A stretch of 64,000 nucleotides of DNA from Ketobacter alkanivorans (lineage in GTDB: Bacteria > Pseudomonadota > Gammaproteobacteria > Pseudomonadales > Ketobacteraceae), in NCBI RefSeq assembly GCF_002863865.1, contig NZ_CP022684.1:372001-436000 (forward strand). Direction: 5' to 3'. The first letter of the stretch is position 1. The number at the start of each line of letters is the position of its first letter. Shown here piece after piece: positions 44,668-57,006 of the stretch. The translations under genes and the position numbers were made by a program. The notes beneath the pieces were generated by a model. It saw nothing but the letters and a program-made list of their open reading frames with translations. It had not been told where the DNA came from and did no database searches.

Positions 44668-47081
44668 TGCGTTATATAAGCTCCATGTCTCTGCGCTTCA
44701 AAACCATCATGATTGCCATGATCACCAGCACACTGGCCCTGACAACATCCGGTGTATTCTTTTCACTGTACGATTATCAAAGCGCTCATAAAAAAGCCGA
44801 TCAGGAATTTCGGGTTATTGCCACCATCCTGGCAGATCGAAGCACCGTAGCACTGGAATTCCTGGATCAAGAAAGTGCGACCGACAACCTGGCCTCTCTC
44901 GATGCACATAAGGCCATCACCATGGCATGCCTATATGATGCAAATGACGCCCTGTTCGCCTCCTTCAAACGTAATTCCTACAACCTACACCGATGTTCAG
45001 CAAACCTACCGGAGTTTGTACCGAACAAGGTTGATCTGTTTCAGGAAGTCAGAGAGCCGGTAATTTTTGATGATGCCGTTATCGGTACGCTGTATCTACT
45101 GATAGACCAAGGCGATCTGCGTGAAACCATGTTCCTCCACATTACCACCAGTATCATCATCATCATCATCACCCTGTTTTTTACCTTCCTGCTTGCCGTG
45201 CGTCTACAGGCTTTTGTAACTGTCCCAATCAGAAAACTACAAGATACCGCCATCAAGATTCGACAGTCCGATAATTACTCATTGCGAGCGGATAAAACAA
45301 CAGAAGATGAGTTGGGTAACTTGGTCGATGCATTCAACGGAATGGTTGCAAAAATAGAACACGACAACGTAGCACTCAGAGACAGCGAAGAGCGCTTCCG
45401 CACACTTACGGCTTCATCTCCCATTGGTGTATTTCAAACTGATGAGGACGGCCAGTATACCTACGTGAACGCCCGCTGGCGTGAGATCACCAATATATAC
45501 GATATCCACCTGACACAAGAATCTTGGATAAAAACCTTGCACCCGGAAGAGCGATTCCAAGTGCTCTCCAAGTGGCGCGACTCACTGGAGAAAGGTGGCG
45601 AGTTCCGGATGGAGTACAGAATGCTCCGGGATGATGGCGAAGACGTAAACGTAATATGCCATGCAAAACCATTATACGAAGGAAACGGTGAGATTACAGG
45701 CTACCTGGGCAGCCTGTCGGACATATCAGAGCTGAAATCCGTTCAACTACAGTTAGAGCAACTGGCACTGTACGACCCCCTTACAAAACTGGCCAATCGG
45801 CACCTATTCCGTAACAGATTAGAGAAGGCCATCAAGCACGCAGAGCGTGAAGGAGCGATGATCGCCCTGCTCTTCTTGGACATTGATCATTTCAAGAAAA
45901 TAAACGACACAATGGGCCACGATCAAGGCGATGAACTGCTCAAAGCCATTGCCCACAGACTTAGATTCTGTACCAGACCAGGTGATACTGTTGCTCGTAT
46001 GGGTGGGGACGAATTTACCATACTGGTGCCGGAAATACATACCGATCACGAAGCGGATGCGATCGCTCGTAAAGTGCTTGATGTACTCAAGGTGCCAATA
46101 AGGCTGACTGGTTTAGAGGTCATCATCACCACCAGCATTGGTATCAGCGTTGGCCTGAAGGATGCCGAAGATGCAAATGCGCTTATGAAGAACGCGGATC
46201 TGGCAATGTATCGCGCAAAAGCGAGAGGCCGGGACAACTATCAGTTCTTCTCCGATGAAATGAATGTAGAGCTCACTCGTCAGCTGGCAATGGAAGCAGA
46301 ACTGCGCATAGCGCTGCAACAGGATCAGTTCGAACTTTACTATCAACCTCAAGTCGATTTAAACACCGGAAAACTGATCGGCTATGAGGCACTGTTGCGT
46401 TGGATACATCCTGAAAAGGGATTTATACCCCCGTCAGATTTCATTCCTGTTGCAGAAGATTCCGGCTTGATTCTGCCATTAGGCGAGTGGGTGTTACGCA
46501 GCGCCTGCCAGCACATTAAACAATTTACCGAACGCGGACTGTTACCAAAAGATGGTCATGTAGCGGTGAACATATCGCCACGACAGTTCCATGATGCAAA
46601 CCTGGTTACCGTCATAAGTGATCTGATTTCAACGACAGGAATCGAAAGTCAGCAACTGGAGGTGGAGATCACAGAAAGTCTGTTGATGGAGAATGTGGAC
46701 TCAACCATTGCCACACTGAACATGTTGAAACAACTCGGCATCATCCTGGCCATTGACGACTTTGGTACGGGATATTCATCTCTGAATTACTTGAAACGAC
46801 TGCCGATTCACGTTCTTAAAGTGGATCGCTCCTTTGTCATGGACATTCCCAAGGACAAGGATGATATGGAAATCACCAGCGCAGTAATTGCAATGGCTCA
46901 CAAGCTAGGCCTGCGCGTAGTGGCAGAAGGGGTTGAGATCATTGAACAAGCAGACTTCCTAAAAGAAAATCAGTGTGATTTCGTACAGGGCTACTATTAC
47001 GGTAAGCCCATGAGCGTAGCAGACCTATACGAAAACATCAGGAACTTCGATCAATGGCATTCCTCTACTACAGGCGGGTAA
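44667..47081 (+). CDS. CHASE-HAMP-PAS-GGDEF-EAL c-di-GMP enzyme
   Basis: 804 residues. TM1 lies at about 10-35, a CHASE8-like periplasmic region at about 36-155, TM2 at about 158-185 and HAMP to about 235. PAS follows at about 245-360, then GGDEF (446-450) with the RPGD inhibitory site five residues before, then EAL (574-576) with DDFGTG and EGVE. Both catalytic domains look intact, so it could make or break c-di-GMP. The upstream YfiR-like gene overlaps it by one base. Unlike classical YfiN it also carries PAS and EAL. The 3' end overlaps the convergent acyltransferase gene by 14 bases. Confidence 0.92.
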   Translation: MRYISSMSLRFKTIMIAMITSTLALTTSGVFFSLYDYQSAHKKADQEFRVIATILADRSTVALEFLDQESATDNLASLDAHKAITMACLYDANDALFASFKRNSYNLHRCSANLPEFVPNKVDLFQEVREPVIFDDAVIGTLYLLIDQGDLRETMFLHITTSIIIIIITLFFTFLLAVRLQAFVTVPIRKLQDTAIKIRQSDNYSLRADKTTEDELGNLVDAFNGMVAKIEHDNVALRDSEERFRTLTASSPIGVFQTDEDGQYTYVNARWREITNIYDIHLTQESWIKTLHPEERFQVLSKWRDSLEKGGEFRMEYRMLRDDGEDVNVICHAKPLYEGNGEITGYLGSLSDISELKSVQLQLEQLALYDPLTKLANRHLFRNRLEKAIKHAEREGAMIALLFLDIDHFKKINDTMGHDQGDELLKAIAHRLRFCTRPGDTVARMGGDEFTILVPEIHTDHEADAIARKVLDVLKVPIRLTGLEVIITTSIGISVGLKDAEDANALMKNADLAMYRAKARGRDNYQFFSDEMNVELTRQLAMEAELRIALQQDQFELYYQPQVDLNTGKLIGYEALLRWIHPEKGFIPPSDFIPVAEDSGLILPLGEWVLRSACQHIKQFTERGLLPKDGHVAVNISPRQFHDANLVTVISDLISTTGIESQQLEVEITESLLMENVDSTIATLNMLKQLGIILAIDDFGTGYSSLNYLKRLPIHVLKVDRSFVMDIPKDKDDMEITSAVIAMAHKLGLRVVAEGVEIIEQADFLKENQCDFVQGYYYGKPMSVADLYENIRNFDQWHSSTTGG

Positions 47082-47913
47082 GAATTCTGCGCAAAATACC
47101 TTTATCGACATCATTCTCTCGAATGGACAGCAGTTCTCCGATCAGATCCTGAATTGAAAAGGCCACTTTATCCCGCAACTCAAACAAAACGTCTTGATCG
47201 TTCTCGCTCCCCTTAAGTTCGGAAACATCAATTTCATCACCGATGGCAAAATAAAAACGCTCCGGGCGAGGCAGAGAGGTTAACCCCAAGCCACGGGTAA
47301 TCGGCATGATAATATCGCCACCGCGTAGTAAACCTTTCCTTTCCAGCAAGCCGGTTCTTTTTAACAGCTTACCCAAGGGCGACTGAACGATATCATCAGC
47401 ATCCAGTAGAATGTCGTACATATCATCCGGGCCAACAGCGGCGAACGGCAATATATTATAGCCATGCTGGATAGCCATGCTGCAAAAGCCCGTACGACGC
47501 TTCCATGTCAGCTGATACTGCTCACCCTTTCGTTTACTCACTTCTCTGGCGCCGCCGGGGAACACCAAAATATGCTCGCCCAACTTCATTAACTCCGAGC
47601 AATTTTCACGAGTCCCCTCTACCCCTCCGGTCTTGTCCAGCATGTTACGCCACAAGGGTATATCGTAATGCTGATGATCCGCTAACGCACGAACCAGAAC
47701 CCCTCGCTCTCGATAAATCTGTGCCAAAAAAACCGGCACATCCACTACACCATATATTGTGTGATTACCCACAAGTAAAGTCGGCTTGTTTGGATCCAAC
47801 TTATCCAACCCATAAAATTTTGGACTGAAGTACGTCCTTAAGGGCGCTGTCAGTTTCCAAAGTTGCGCCTCAGAGAGCAATTCAGTGTCGAACGGTTTGT
47901 GTTGGTATCCCAT
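47068..47913 (-). CDS. Lysophospholipid acyltransferase family protein
   Basis: 281 residues of the LPLAT/AGPAT superfamily. The block VGNHTIYGVVDVP holds the active-site His, but Asp comes seven residues later rather than the canonical five of HX4D. FPGGAREVSKRKG matches the family's phosphate-binding motif, and GLGLTSLPRPERFYFAIGDEI the late block. It probably acylates a glycerolipid or neutral lipid; the closest eukaryotic analogues are DGAT2-like. Monocistronic, convergent with the c-di-GMP gene. Confidence 0.82.
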   Translation of the reverse strand: MGYQHKPFDTELLSEAQLWKLTAPLRTYFSPKFYGLDKLDPNKPTLLVGNHTIYGVVDVPVFLAQIYRERGVLVRALADHQHYDIPLWRNMLDKTGGVEGTRENCSELMKLGEHILVFPGGAREVSKRKGEQYQLTWKRRTGFCSMAIQHGYNILPFAAVGPDDMYDILLDADDIVQSPLGKLLKRTGLLERKGLLRGGDIIMPITRGLGLTSLPRPERFYFAIGDEIDVSELKGSENDQDVLFELRDKVAFSIQDLIGELLSIRENDVDKGILRRILTRL

Positions 47914-48007
47914 ATTTGGTCTCGTAGTCAGTGCGCAAGCAATACATTATTAAGAAATTGGTAGCTGCCTCACGGCAGGTGGAGACATTGTCTCAAATAT
48001 CTCTAAA

Positions 48008-48042
48008 ATAAAAAACCGGCTAACAGTTTCCCGCAGCCGGTT
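48008..48042 (-). terminator. Terminator of the suc operon
   Basis: AACCGGCT (48014-48021) pairs with AGCCGGTT (48035-48042). On the reverse strand the stem is followed by TTTTTTATTTT. It lies 27 bases past the sucD stop, a typical rho-independent terminator. Confidence 0.85.
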
Positions 48043-48068
48043 CTTATTGATCAAGTTAAAAGGCCGTA

Positions 48069-48941
48069 TTACCAGCCGGTCAACTCTTTCAGCGCAACAC
48101 CCATCTCGGAGGGGTTACGAACTGTTTTAACGCCAGCAGCTTGCAATGCAGCAAACTTATCATCGGCTGTACCTTTACCACCAGCGATAATAGCACCGGC
48201 GTGGCCCATACGCTTTCCAGCAGGAGCAGTCACACCAGCGATATAAGATACAACAGGCTTGGTTACGTTATTCTTGATGAACTCAGCAGCTTCTTCTTCT
48301 GCTGTTCCACCGATCTCACCAACCATGATGATCGCTTCGGTTTGCGGATCTTCCTGTAACAAAGCCAATGCATCAATAAAGGTAGTACCTGGGATCGGGT
48401 CTCCGCCAATACCAATACAGGTGCTCTGACCAAAACCTAGGGCAGTAGTTTGGTTAACTGCTTCATAAGTCAGTGTACCAGAACGAGATACAATACCGAC
48501 TTTGCCAGGCTGATGGATATGGCCAGGCATGATACCGATTTTGCACTCTCCAGGAGTGATGATACCAGGGCAGTTAGGACCGATAAGACGCAGGCCTTTC
48601 TGAGTCACATATTCTTTCACGTAAAGCATATCCAAAACAGGAATGCCTTCAGTAATACAGACGATCAAAGGGATGCCAGCATCTGCCGCTTCCAAGATGG
48701 AATCCTTACAGAACGCAGCAGGCACATAAATCACAGTTGCATCACAGTCAGTGGCTGCTTTTGCTTCTGCCACGGTATTGAACACTGGCAAACCCAAGTG
48801 CTCGGTACCGCCCTTGCCGGGTGTTACACCGCCAACCATTTTAGTACCGTACTCAATTGCTTGAGTGCTGTGCAAGGTACCTTGAGCACCAGTGAAACCC
48901 TGGCAGATGACTTTAGTGTCTTTGTTAATTAAAACGCTCAT
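48069..48941 (-). CDS. sucD: Succinyl-CoA synthetase alpha subunit
   Basis: 290 residues. The CoA-binding N-terminus ([10 protein letters not shown]), the phosphorylated-His motif region (GHAGAIIAG) and GIGGDPIPG are normal. It works with SucC to convert succinyl-CoA to succinate with ATP or GTP formation. It starts 10 bases after sucC. Last gene before the terminator. Confidence 0.97.
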   Translation of the reverse strand: MSVLINKDTKVICQGFTGAQGTLHSTQAIEYGTKMVGGVTPGKGGTEHLGLPVFNTVAEAKAATDCDATVIYVPAAFCKDSILEAADAGIPLIVCITEGIPVLDMLYVKEYVTQKGLRLIGPNCPGIITPGECKIGIMPGHIHQPGKVGIVSRSGTLTYEAVNQTTALGFGQSTCIGIGGDPIPGTTFIDALALLQEDPQTEAIIMVGEIGGTAEEEAAEFIKNNVTKPVVSYIAGVTAPAGKRMGHAGAIIAGGKGTADDKFAALQAAGVKTVRNPSEMGVALKELTGW

Positions 48942-48951
48942 GATTACCCTC

Positions 48952-50112
48952 TCACTTCACCGATGCAACGACTTTTTCAGCAGCATCGTTGAAACCGGTT
49001 GCTGCAATAATGTTCATACCACTTTCTGACAAGATCTTGGCACCAAGCTCTGCGTTATTACCTTCAAGGCGAACAACAACAGGAACCTTAACACCAACTT
49101 CCTGCACGGCCCCAATAACACCTTCAGCAATCAAGTCACAACGAACAATACCGCCGAATATGTTAACCAACACCGCTTCCACGCTGTCATCAGACAAAAT
49201 GATTTTGAACGCTTCAGTCACACGCTCTTTAGTAGCACCGCCGCCAACATCTAGGAAGTTAGCTGGCTGGCCACCTTTCAGTTTGATCAGATCCATGGTG
49301 GCCATGGCCAAACCGGCGCCATTCACCATGCAGCCGATATTGCCTTCCAGCGCAACATAGTTCAGATCCCATTCAGCAGCACGACGCTCACGCTCGTCTT
49401 CTTGAGATGGATCATACATATCCGCAACATCTGGGTGACGCAACACAGCATTACCATCAATAACCAACTTGGCATCCAGGCAATGCAGATTACCTTCTGA
49501 CGTGATAACCAGAGGGTTAACTTCGATCAAAGAAATGTCTTTCTCTTCGAACAGCTTTGCCAGCCCCATGAAAATTTTGGTGAACTGTTTAACCTGATCA
49601 TTAGTCAGGCCCAACTGGTAGCCCAGATTACGCGCTTGATATGGCTGAGCACCGATCAGCGGATCAATCTCTGCCTTGAGAATTTTCTCTGGCGTTTCTT
49701 CAGCAACCTTCTCGATCTCAACACCACCTTCGGTCGACGCCATAAACACAACGCGACGGGTAGCACGATCCACGACCGCTCCCAGATACAGCTCTTGATC
49801 GATGTCTGTGCAGGTTTCGACAAGAATCTTATTAACAGGCTGGCCTTTCGCGTCAGTCTGATACGTTACCAGGTTGGTACCAAGCTTTGCTTTCGCAAAC
49901 TCGATAATTTCCTCTTTAGAGCTGACCAGCTTAACGCCACCCGCTTTACCACGCCCCCCTGCGTGTACCTGTGCTTTAACAACCCAGCGATTACCCCCGA
50001 TCACGTCAGCGGCTTCTGCTGCTTCATGGGGAGTGCTCGCTGCAATACCCTTGGAAACAGGCAGGCCGTACTGAGCGAACAACTGCTTGGCTTGATACTC
50101 ATGTAAGTTCAT
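48952..50112 (-). CDS. sucC: Succinyl-CoA synthetase beta subunit
   Basis: 386 residues, ATP-grasp type. The [12 protein letters not shown] start, [13 protein letters not shown] and the C-terminal [14 protein letters not shown] are typical. It pairs with SucD. It follows an intergenic region holding the lpd terminator, so it may have its own promoter. Confidence 0.97.
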   Translation of the reverse strand: MNLHEYQAKQLFAQYGLPVSKGIAASTPHEAAEAADVIGGNRWVVKAQVHAGGRGKAGGVKLVSSKEEIIEFAKAKLGTNLVTYQTDAKGQPVNKILVETCTDIDQELYLGAVVDRATRRVVFMASTEGGVEIEKVAEETPEKILKAEIDPLIGAQPYQARNLGYQLGLTNDQVKQFTKIFMGLAKLFEEKDISLIEVNPLVITSEGNLHCLDAKLVIDGNAVLRHPDVADMYDPSQEDERERRAAEWDLNYVALEGNIGCMVNGAGLAMATMDLIKLKGGQPANFLDVGGGATKERVTEAFKIILSDDSVEAVLVNIFGGIVRCDLIAEGVIGAVQEVGVKVPVVVRLEGNNAELGAKILSESGMNIIAATGFNDAAEKVVASVK

Positions 50113-50190
50113 TGGCTCACCATCGATCTGATTTTGTGTGGAACATCCACGTTAAACATGCATGACGCGATTATTTTCCCTCGCACCAGT

Positions 50191-50208
50191 TTGCGCGAAT
50201 TGCGCGAA
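50191..50208. repeat. Perfect tandem 9-bp repeat upstream of sucC
   Basis: TTGCGCGAA occurs twice back to back (50191-50199, 50200-50208) in the 192-base gap between lpd and sucC. It may be a regulator binding site for sucCD or a chance duplication. Confidence 0.35.
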
Positions 50209-50251
50209 GTAGACGTTAATCTGCCTACTGTCTGAACAGTCGTAGTCCAGC

Positions 50252-50285
50252 AAAAAAGATAGGGTTAAGTCTCCCTAACCCTATC
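50252..50285 (-). terminator. Terminator after lpd, before sucCD
   Basis: GATAGGGTTA (50258-50267) pairs perfectly with TAACCCTATC (50276-50285). On the reverse strand a T6 run follows (50252-50257). It lies 20 bases past the lpd stop. It would separate sucAB-lpd transcripts from sucCD, at least partly. Confidence 0.8.
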
Positions 50286-50304
50286 AAACTTTAAAACTTC
50301 ATTG

Positions 50305-51756
<1,452 letters not shown>

Positions 51757-51814
51757 TTAATCATTCTGCATGAATTTGTGAACGCGCCCACCAATGTGAG
51801 CGCTCAAAATAATA

Positions 51815-53056
51815 TTACAGGTCCAACAGCATGCGAGCTGGATCTTCCAATAGCTCTTTGATAGCTACAAGGAACTGCACTGCTTCCTTGCCGTCAATCA
51901 GGCGGTGATCGTAGGAGAGCGCCAGATACATCATTGGTAGAATTTCAACTTTGCCGTTAACAGCCATTGGACGCTCTTGAATTTTGTGCATACCAAGAAT
52001 GGCGGTTTGCGGTGGATTCAAAATTGGAGTGGACCAAAGAGAGCCGAAAACCCCGCCGTTAGATATTGTGAACGTGCCGCCAGTCATGTCTTCCAGCGAG
52101 AGCTTGCCCGACTGAGCCTTGTTACCGTATTCAACGATTTTGCCTTCGATTTCCGCAAAGCCCATCTTGTCCACATCGCGCAATATAGGCACAACCAAAC
52201 CACGCTCGGTAGAAACGGCTACGCCGATATCGTAGTAACCGTGGTAGACGATGTCGTTATCGTCAATAGATGCATTCACTGAGGGGTATTTCTTCAGAGC
52301 TTCGGTAGCAGCCATGGTAAAGAACGACATGAAGCCCAAGCGATGACCGTGCGCTTTTTCGAACATATCTTTGTAGTTCTTACGCATCTCCATTACAGGC
52401 TTCATGTTGACTTCGTTAAACGTAGTCAGCATGGCTGAATTATGCTGTGCAGCAAGCAGTCGTTCGGCAACCCTGGCGCGCAAACGAGTCATCGGAACTC
52501 GTCGTTCTTCACGATCACCAAAGTTGATGCCGGAGGCAGCCCCGGCTGGCATCGGAGCGGCTGACGTTTCAGTCTTGGGTGCAGATTCAGCAACAGCTGC
52601 TTTTGCAGCACCACCTTTGAGGTGATTGAGCACATCTTCTTTTGTAATGCGGCCACCTTTACCGGTGCCTTTGATCTTACTGGGATCGAGGTTGTTTTCT
52701 GATATCAGCTTGCGTACCGCAGGGCCCCAACCATCTTCAACTTTACCAGCATCGGCTTCTGCGGCTGGCGCAGCAGTTTCCTGAGCCGGTGCGGCAGGCT
52801 CAGAAGCTGCTGCTCCACTACCTTCTTCCAGATAGCCCACCAACTCCTGGCTTAATACCGTGTCACCTTCATTCTTCAGAATTTTTCCGACAACACCATC
52901 GTGAGGTGCGACTACTTCCAACACCACTTTATCTGTTTCGATATCTACCAAAAGCTCATCGCGAGAAATGGCCTCACCGGGCTTTTTATGCCAAGTCGCT
53001 ACTGTACCGTCTGCAACCGCCTCTGGAAATTGTGGAGCTTTAATTTCAGTTGTCAT
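51815..53056 (-). CDS. sucB: Dihydrolipoyl succinyltransferase (E2o)
   Basis: 413 residues. N-terminal lipoyl domain with the lipoylated Lys43 in ETDKVVLEV, an Ala/Pro-rich linker (80-105), a subunit-binding domain near 115-150 and the catalytic core ending with [15 protein letters not shown]. It transfers the succinyl group to CoA. It follows sucA by about 65 bases. Confidence 0.97.
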   Translation of the reverse strand: MTTEIKAPQFPEAVADGTVATWHKKPGEAISRDELLVDIETDKVVLEVVAPHDGVVGKILKNEGDTVLSQELVGYLEEGSGAAASEPAAPAQETAAPAAEADAGKVEDGWGPAVRKLISENNLDPSKIKGTGKGGRITKEDVLNHLKGGAAKAAVAESAPKTETSAAPMPAGAASGINFGDREERRVPMTRLRARVAERLLAAQHNSAMLTTFNEVNMKPVMEMRKNYKDMFEKAHGHRLGFMSFFTMAATEALKKYPSVNASIDDNDIVYHGYYDIGVAVSTERGLVVPILRDVDKMGFAEIEGKIVEYGNKAQSGKLSLEDMTGGTFTISNGGVFGSLWSTPILNPPQTAILGMHKIQERPMAVNGKVEILPMMYLALSYDHRLIDGKEAVQFLVAIKELLEDPARMLLDL

Positions 53057-53121
53057 TTGTGTTCCTTTATTACCAATTTCTTCACAACCAAATACTGGGT
53101 TTGCTACTAGTCTGTTTTGGT

Positions 53122-55953
53122 TTATATGTTGAAAGCGGTTTCAACAAGCCGATTTTGTTCTTCAAGGTGAAGCGACATATAGCCAGCCGCAGGAGCTGCA
53201 GACCCACCACGACCGGCGTACTGCAACAACAGATTCGGGCTGATGGTGTGGAAAACATGTCTCATGTGATGCTGACTGCAATACCAGGCACCCTGGTTCA
53301 TGGGTTCTTCCTGACACCAAACAGCATGCTTGATTTTGCTGTATGGCTTCAGCATCGCCAGCATTTCCTGTTCAGGGAAAGGATATAATTGCTCGACCCG
53401 AAGAATCAGTGTGTTCTTGATGTCGTGATGCGCCCGATACTCAAATAGATCGTAATAAACCTTACCGCTGCACAGAATCACACGTTCAATTTGTTTTGGA
53501 TCGTGTTCCCACGCATCGTCCAATACAACCTTGAAATGGCCATTGGCCAATTCATCCAAACTGGATTTTGCCAGTTTGTGTCGCAGCAGGCTCTTGGGTG
53601 ACATTACGATAAGAGGTTTACGCAAAGGGCGTATCGCCTGGCGACGCAACATGTGGTACACCTGAGCAGGCGTAGAAGGAACGCATACTTGCATGTTGTG
53701 CTCTGCACATAATTGCAGGAAACGCTCTAACCTGGCAGAAGAATGCTCCGGCCCCTGCCCTTCGTATCCATGAGGTAGCAGCATGGTCAAACCGCATAAG
53801 CGCATCCATTTATGCTCACCGGAGGAAATAAACTGGTCGATAACAACTTGGGCGCCATTAGCGAAGTCACCAAACTGGGCCTCCCAGATAACCAGCCCCC
53901 CAGGAGATGTTGTGGAATAGCCGTATTCGAATGCAAGCACCGCTTCTTCTGACAGCAGCGAATCGTACAGATCAAAACGAATTCCTTTCGCAGGGATTGT
54001 TTTAAGCGGTACGTGAATTCCAGGTTCTTTCTGGTTATGCATCACCGCGTGACGATGGGAGAAAGTTCCCCTGCCTACATCCTGCCCGGTAAGTCGCACC
54101 GGGAAACCCTGATCAAGCAAGGTCGCGTAAGCCATCGTTTCGGCAAAACCCCAATCTATGGACAACGCGCCGGCGGCCATTTTCAAGCGGTCTTCACGGA
54201 TCTTTGAAACCTGTCGTTGCACCGCAAAGCCATCCGGTACCAGGCTTAACTTCTGAGCGAGATCGTGGATAACCTTCACATCGACGCTGGTATCGTAATA
54301 GGCTTCATAATCGTGACCGATGTAGGGTGCCCAATCCACGAACAACTCTGTGTTTGGCTTTTTGACCAACGACTTAACCACATGCTGACCGTTGTCTAGA
54401 GCGCTACGATAGTCATCCATCATGGTAGCGATTCTTTGCTCTTCGAACGCTCCCTGCTCAACCAACTTATTGGAATAAATTTCGCGAGGGTTTTTCTTTT
54501 CGCGAATCACCGAATACATCATTGGTTGGGTTATTGAGGGTTCGTCAGCCTCATTGTGACCTCGAGCACGATAACAAATCAGATCTATAACCACGTCTTT
54601 CTTAAACTGCTGACGGAAATCAATTGCCATCTGCGTGACAAACAGCACGGCTTCCGGGTCATCGCCGTTAACGTGAAATATCGGTGCCTGAACCATTTTT
54701 GCGATGTCGGTACAGTATTCCGTCGAACGGGCATCGTGCCGGTTGCTGGTGGTAAAACCAACCTGATTGTTCACGATAATATGTAATGTACCACCCGTTT
54801 TGTAACCACGGGTCTGCGACATCTGGAAGGTTTCCATCACCACGCCCTGCCCGGCAAATGCAGCATCGCCGTGAATCAGAACCGGTACGACTTTGTCCCC
54901 TTTTTTGTCTTTGCGGCGATCCTGGCGTGCGCGTACAGAGCCTTCCACAACCGGAGAAACTATCTCCAGGTGCGACGGGTTAAATGCCAGAGCCAAATGC
55001 AACTCACCGCCGGGGGTCATGACATTGGAAGAAAAACCTTGGTGATACTTAACGTCACCGGAACCCACTTCATTTTTCTTGAGGCCTTCGAACTCACTGA
55101 ACAGTTCGGCAGGATTTTTACCCAGAATGTTAACCAGAACGTTGAGACGGCCCCGGTGCGCCATGCCAATTACCAGCTCTTTAGCGCCATAACTTCCGGC
55201 CCGCTGAACGATCTCGTCCAGACAGGGGATTAAACTTTCGCCGCCTTCAAGGCCAAATCGCTTGGTGCCTGGATATTTCGTCGCCAACATTCGCTCAAGC
55301 CCTTCTGCGGCGATCAAACGCTCCAGCAAATGGGTTTTGACATCGGCACTGTAATTAGGATGGGATCTTACGCTTTCCATTCGCTGTTGGATCCAGCGCT
55401 TCTCTGCTGTATCAACGATGTGCATATATTCCACACCGATACTGGTACAGTAAGTTTTTTCAAGCGCATCGACAATCTCCCTGAGCGTGGCTTCTTCTCT
55501 GCCCAGGAACACGTTGCCGGTTTGGAACGTAGTATCAAGATCAGCACCGGATAAGCCGTGATGGGTAAGCTCCAGATCCGGAACGGATTCACGCTCCATG
55601 ATGTTCAATGGATCAAGCTTGGCTTTCTGATGTCCACGAACCCGATAACCGGTTATCAGCTGCAGAACCTTTACTTGCTTCTTTTCATGCTCGGAAGAAA
55701 CACTGCTAACGGATAAGGGTTGAACCCGATTCTTATTCTTGGCGAGATAAAGGAAATGTTCTCGAATCGTAGAGTGTGGAACGTCACTTTCAGTTCCATT
55801 TACGCGGGGGAGTTTGTCGAAGTTATCGCGCCATTGTTCCGGCACAGAATTGGGGTCTTTCAGATAAGCTTCGTATAGCTCTTCGACATAAGTAGCATTC
55901 GAACCTGAAAGGTGCGACGTACTCCATTGCCGATACATCAAACTATCATCCAT
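53122..55953 (-). CDS. sucA: 2-oxoglutarate dehydrogenase E1
   Basis: 943 residues, thiamine diphosphate-dependent. The N-terminal [32 protein letters not shown], the TPP-binding [13 protein letters not shown] and FSHRHAV are typical. It decarboxylates 2-oxoglutarate and hands succinyl to SucB. Full length. First gene of the sucAB-lpd unit; the 334-base gap before it holds two hairpins. Confidence 0.97.
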   Translation of the reverse strand: MDDSLMYRQWSTSHLSGSNATYVEELYEAYLKDPNSVPEQWRDNFDKLPRVNGTESDVPHSTIREHFLYLAKNKNRVQPLSVSSVSSEHEKKQVKVLQLITGYRVRGHQKAKLDPLNIMERESVPDLELTHHGLSGADLDTTFQTGNVFLGREEATLREIVDALEKTYCTSIGVEYMHIVDTAEKRWIQQRMESVRSHPNYSADVKTHLLERLIAAEGLERMLATKYPGTKRFGLEGGESLIPCLDEIVQRAGSYGAKELVIGMAHRGRLNVLVNILGKNPAELFSEFEGLKKNEVGSGDVKYHQGFSSNVMTPGGELHLALAFNPSHLEIVSPVVEGSVRARQDRRKDKKGDKVVPVLIHGDAAFAGQGVVMETFQMSQTRGYKTGGTLHIIVNNQVGFTTSNRHDARSTEYCTDIAKMVQAPIFHVNGDDPEAVLFVTQMAIDFRQQFKKDVVIDLICYRARGHNEADEPSITQPMMYSVIREKKNPREIYSNKLVEQGAFEEQRIATMMDDYRSALDNGQHVVKSLVKKPNTELFVDWAPYIGHDYEAYYDTSVDVKVIHDLAQKLSLVPDGFAVQRQVSKIREDRLKMAAGALSIDWGFAETMAYATLLDQGFPVRLTGQDVGRGTFSHRHAVMHNQKEPGIHVPLKTIPAKGIRFDLYDSLLSEEAVLAFEYGYSTTSPGGLVIWEAQFGDFANGAQVVIDQFISSGEHKWMRLCGLTMLLPHGYEGQGPEHSSARLERFLQLCAEHNMQVCVPSTPAQVYHMLRRQAIRPLRKPLIVMSPKSLLRHKLAKSSLDELANGHFKVVLDDAWEHDPKQIERVILCSGKVYYDLFEYRAHHDIKNTLILRVEQLYPFPEQEMLAMLKPYSKIKHAVWCQEEPMNQGAWYCSQHHMRHVFHTISPNLLLQYAGRGGSAAPAAGYMSLHLEEQNRLVETAFNI

Positions 55954-56287
55954 TGCAGATCACCGTGTCGATCTAGGACACTACCTGCGAAGACGCGAAT
56001 CAGCAACAGACACGTTAATACATGTTAGGTGTGCGACTGGCGGGTTGAGCCAAATGCGCTTCCAGATAGTTCGGTTTTACCGATAGCCCTAAGGTTTAAT
56101 AATCAACCTGCATCCGCTTTTTGGGCGGATGCAAGGAAATTCACAGAGCGTGCCAAAACATTAGTTGACCGGCACCCCTGCATTCCCAACATCAAGTGTA
56201 GCGTCTTTTCACAAGACCACCTAAAGGGAATCGCTTAGGTGGCCAAGACCGCTGAATTATATAGACTTTTGACCAATAAACAAACGT
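55954..56287. other. Gap between sdhB and sucA with two hairpins
   Basis: No gene seen. TGCATCCGC/GCGGATGCA (56109-56117, 56125-56133) forms a perfect 9-bp stem with no T tract. CCACCTAA/TTAGGTGG (56217-56224, 56235-56242) forms a second stem 45 bases past the sdhB stop, followed on the reverse strand by TCTTGTG, a weak terminator or attenuator. The region may partly insulate sdhCDAB from sucAB and should contain the sucA promoter. Confidence 0.5.
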
Positions 56288-56995
56288 TTATGTGCCTTGT
56301 TGCAACAGCAAAGAACGGATGTGACCAATTGCCTGGGTGGGGTTCAACCCTTTCGGGCAAACGTTCACACAATTCATGATTCCGCGACAACGGAACAAAC
56401 TGAACGGATCATCCAGATCAGATAAACGCTCTTCTGTCATCGTGTCACGGCTATCTGCAATAAAGCGATAGGCTTGCAACAAACCAGCCGGCCCGATGAA
56501 CTTATCCGGGTTCCACCAGAACGAAGGACAAGAAGTGGAGCAGCATGCACAAAGAATACACTCATAAAGGCCGTCCAGTTTGTCTCGCTCTTCTGGAGTT
56601 TGGAGGCGTTCAATGGCTGGGGCTGGCGTATTATTAACCAAATACGGCTTTATCTTTTCGTATTGGGTGTAGAACATTGTCATGTCCACCACCAGATCAC
56701 GAACAACTGGCAAACCAGGCAGCGGGCGCAAAACCAACTTGCCCTTGCCTCCGGTCGCCTGGGAAATGGACGTAATACACGCCAAACCGTTCTTACCGTT
56801 GATGTTCATACCATCTGAACCACACACGCCTTCGCGACAAGAGCGACGATAAGCCATGGTGGTATCTTTGTCTTTAACCAGATTCAGGACATCCAGCACC
56901 ATCAGGTCTTTACCACCAGTATCGATCTGGTAGTCCTTCATGTAAGGCTCGGCATCTGTGTCCGGATTGTAGCGATAAATACTAACCTGCAACAT
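56288..56995 (-). CDS. sdhB: Succinate dehydrogenase iron-sulfur subunit
   Basis: 235 residues. The 2Fe-2S motif CREGVCGSDG (Cys53 onward), then CILCACCSTSCP and CRGIMNCVNVCPKGLNP for the 4Fe-4S and 3Fe-4S clusters. It carries electrons from SdhA to quinone in the inner-membrane complex II. It starts 11 bases after sdhA. Confidence 0.97.
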   Translation of the reverse strand: MLQVSIYRYNPDTDAEPYMKDYQIDTGGKDLMVLDVLNLVKDKDTTMAYRRSCREGVCGSDGMNINGKNGLACITSISQATGGKGKLVLRPLPGLPVVRDLVVDMTMFYTQYEKIKPYLVNNTPAPAIERLQTPEERDKLDGLYECILCACCSTSCPSFWWNPDKFIGPAGLLQAYRFIADSRDTMTEERLSDLDDPFSLFRCRGIMNCVNVCPKGLNPTQAIGHIRSLLLQQGT

Positions 56996-57006
56996 GGGGA
57001 ATCACC

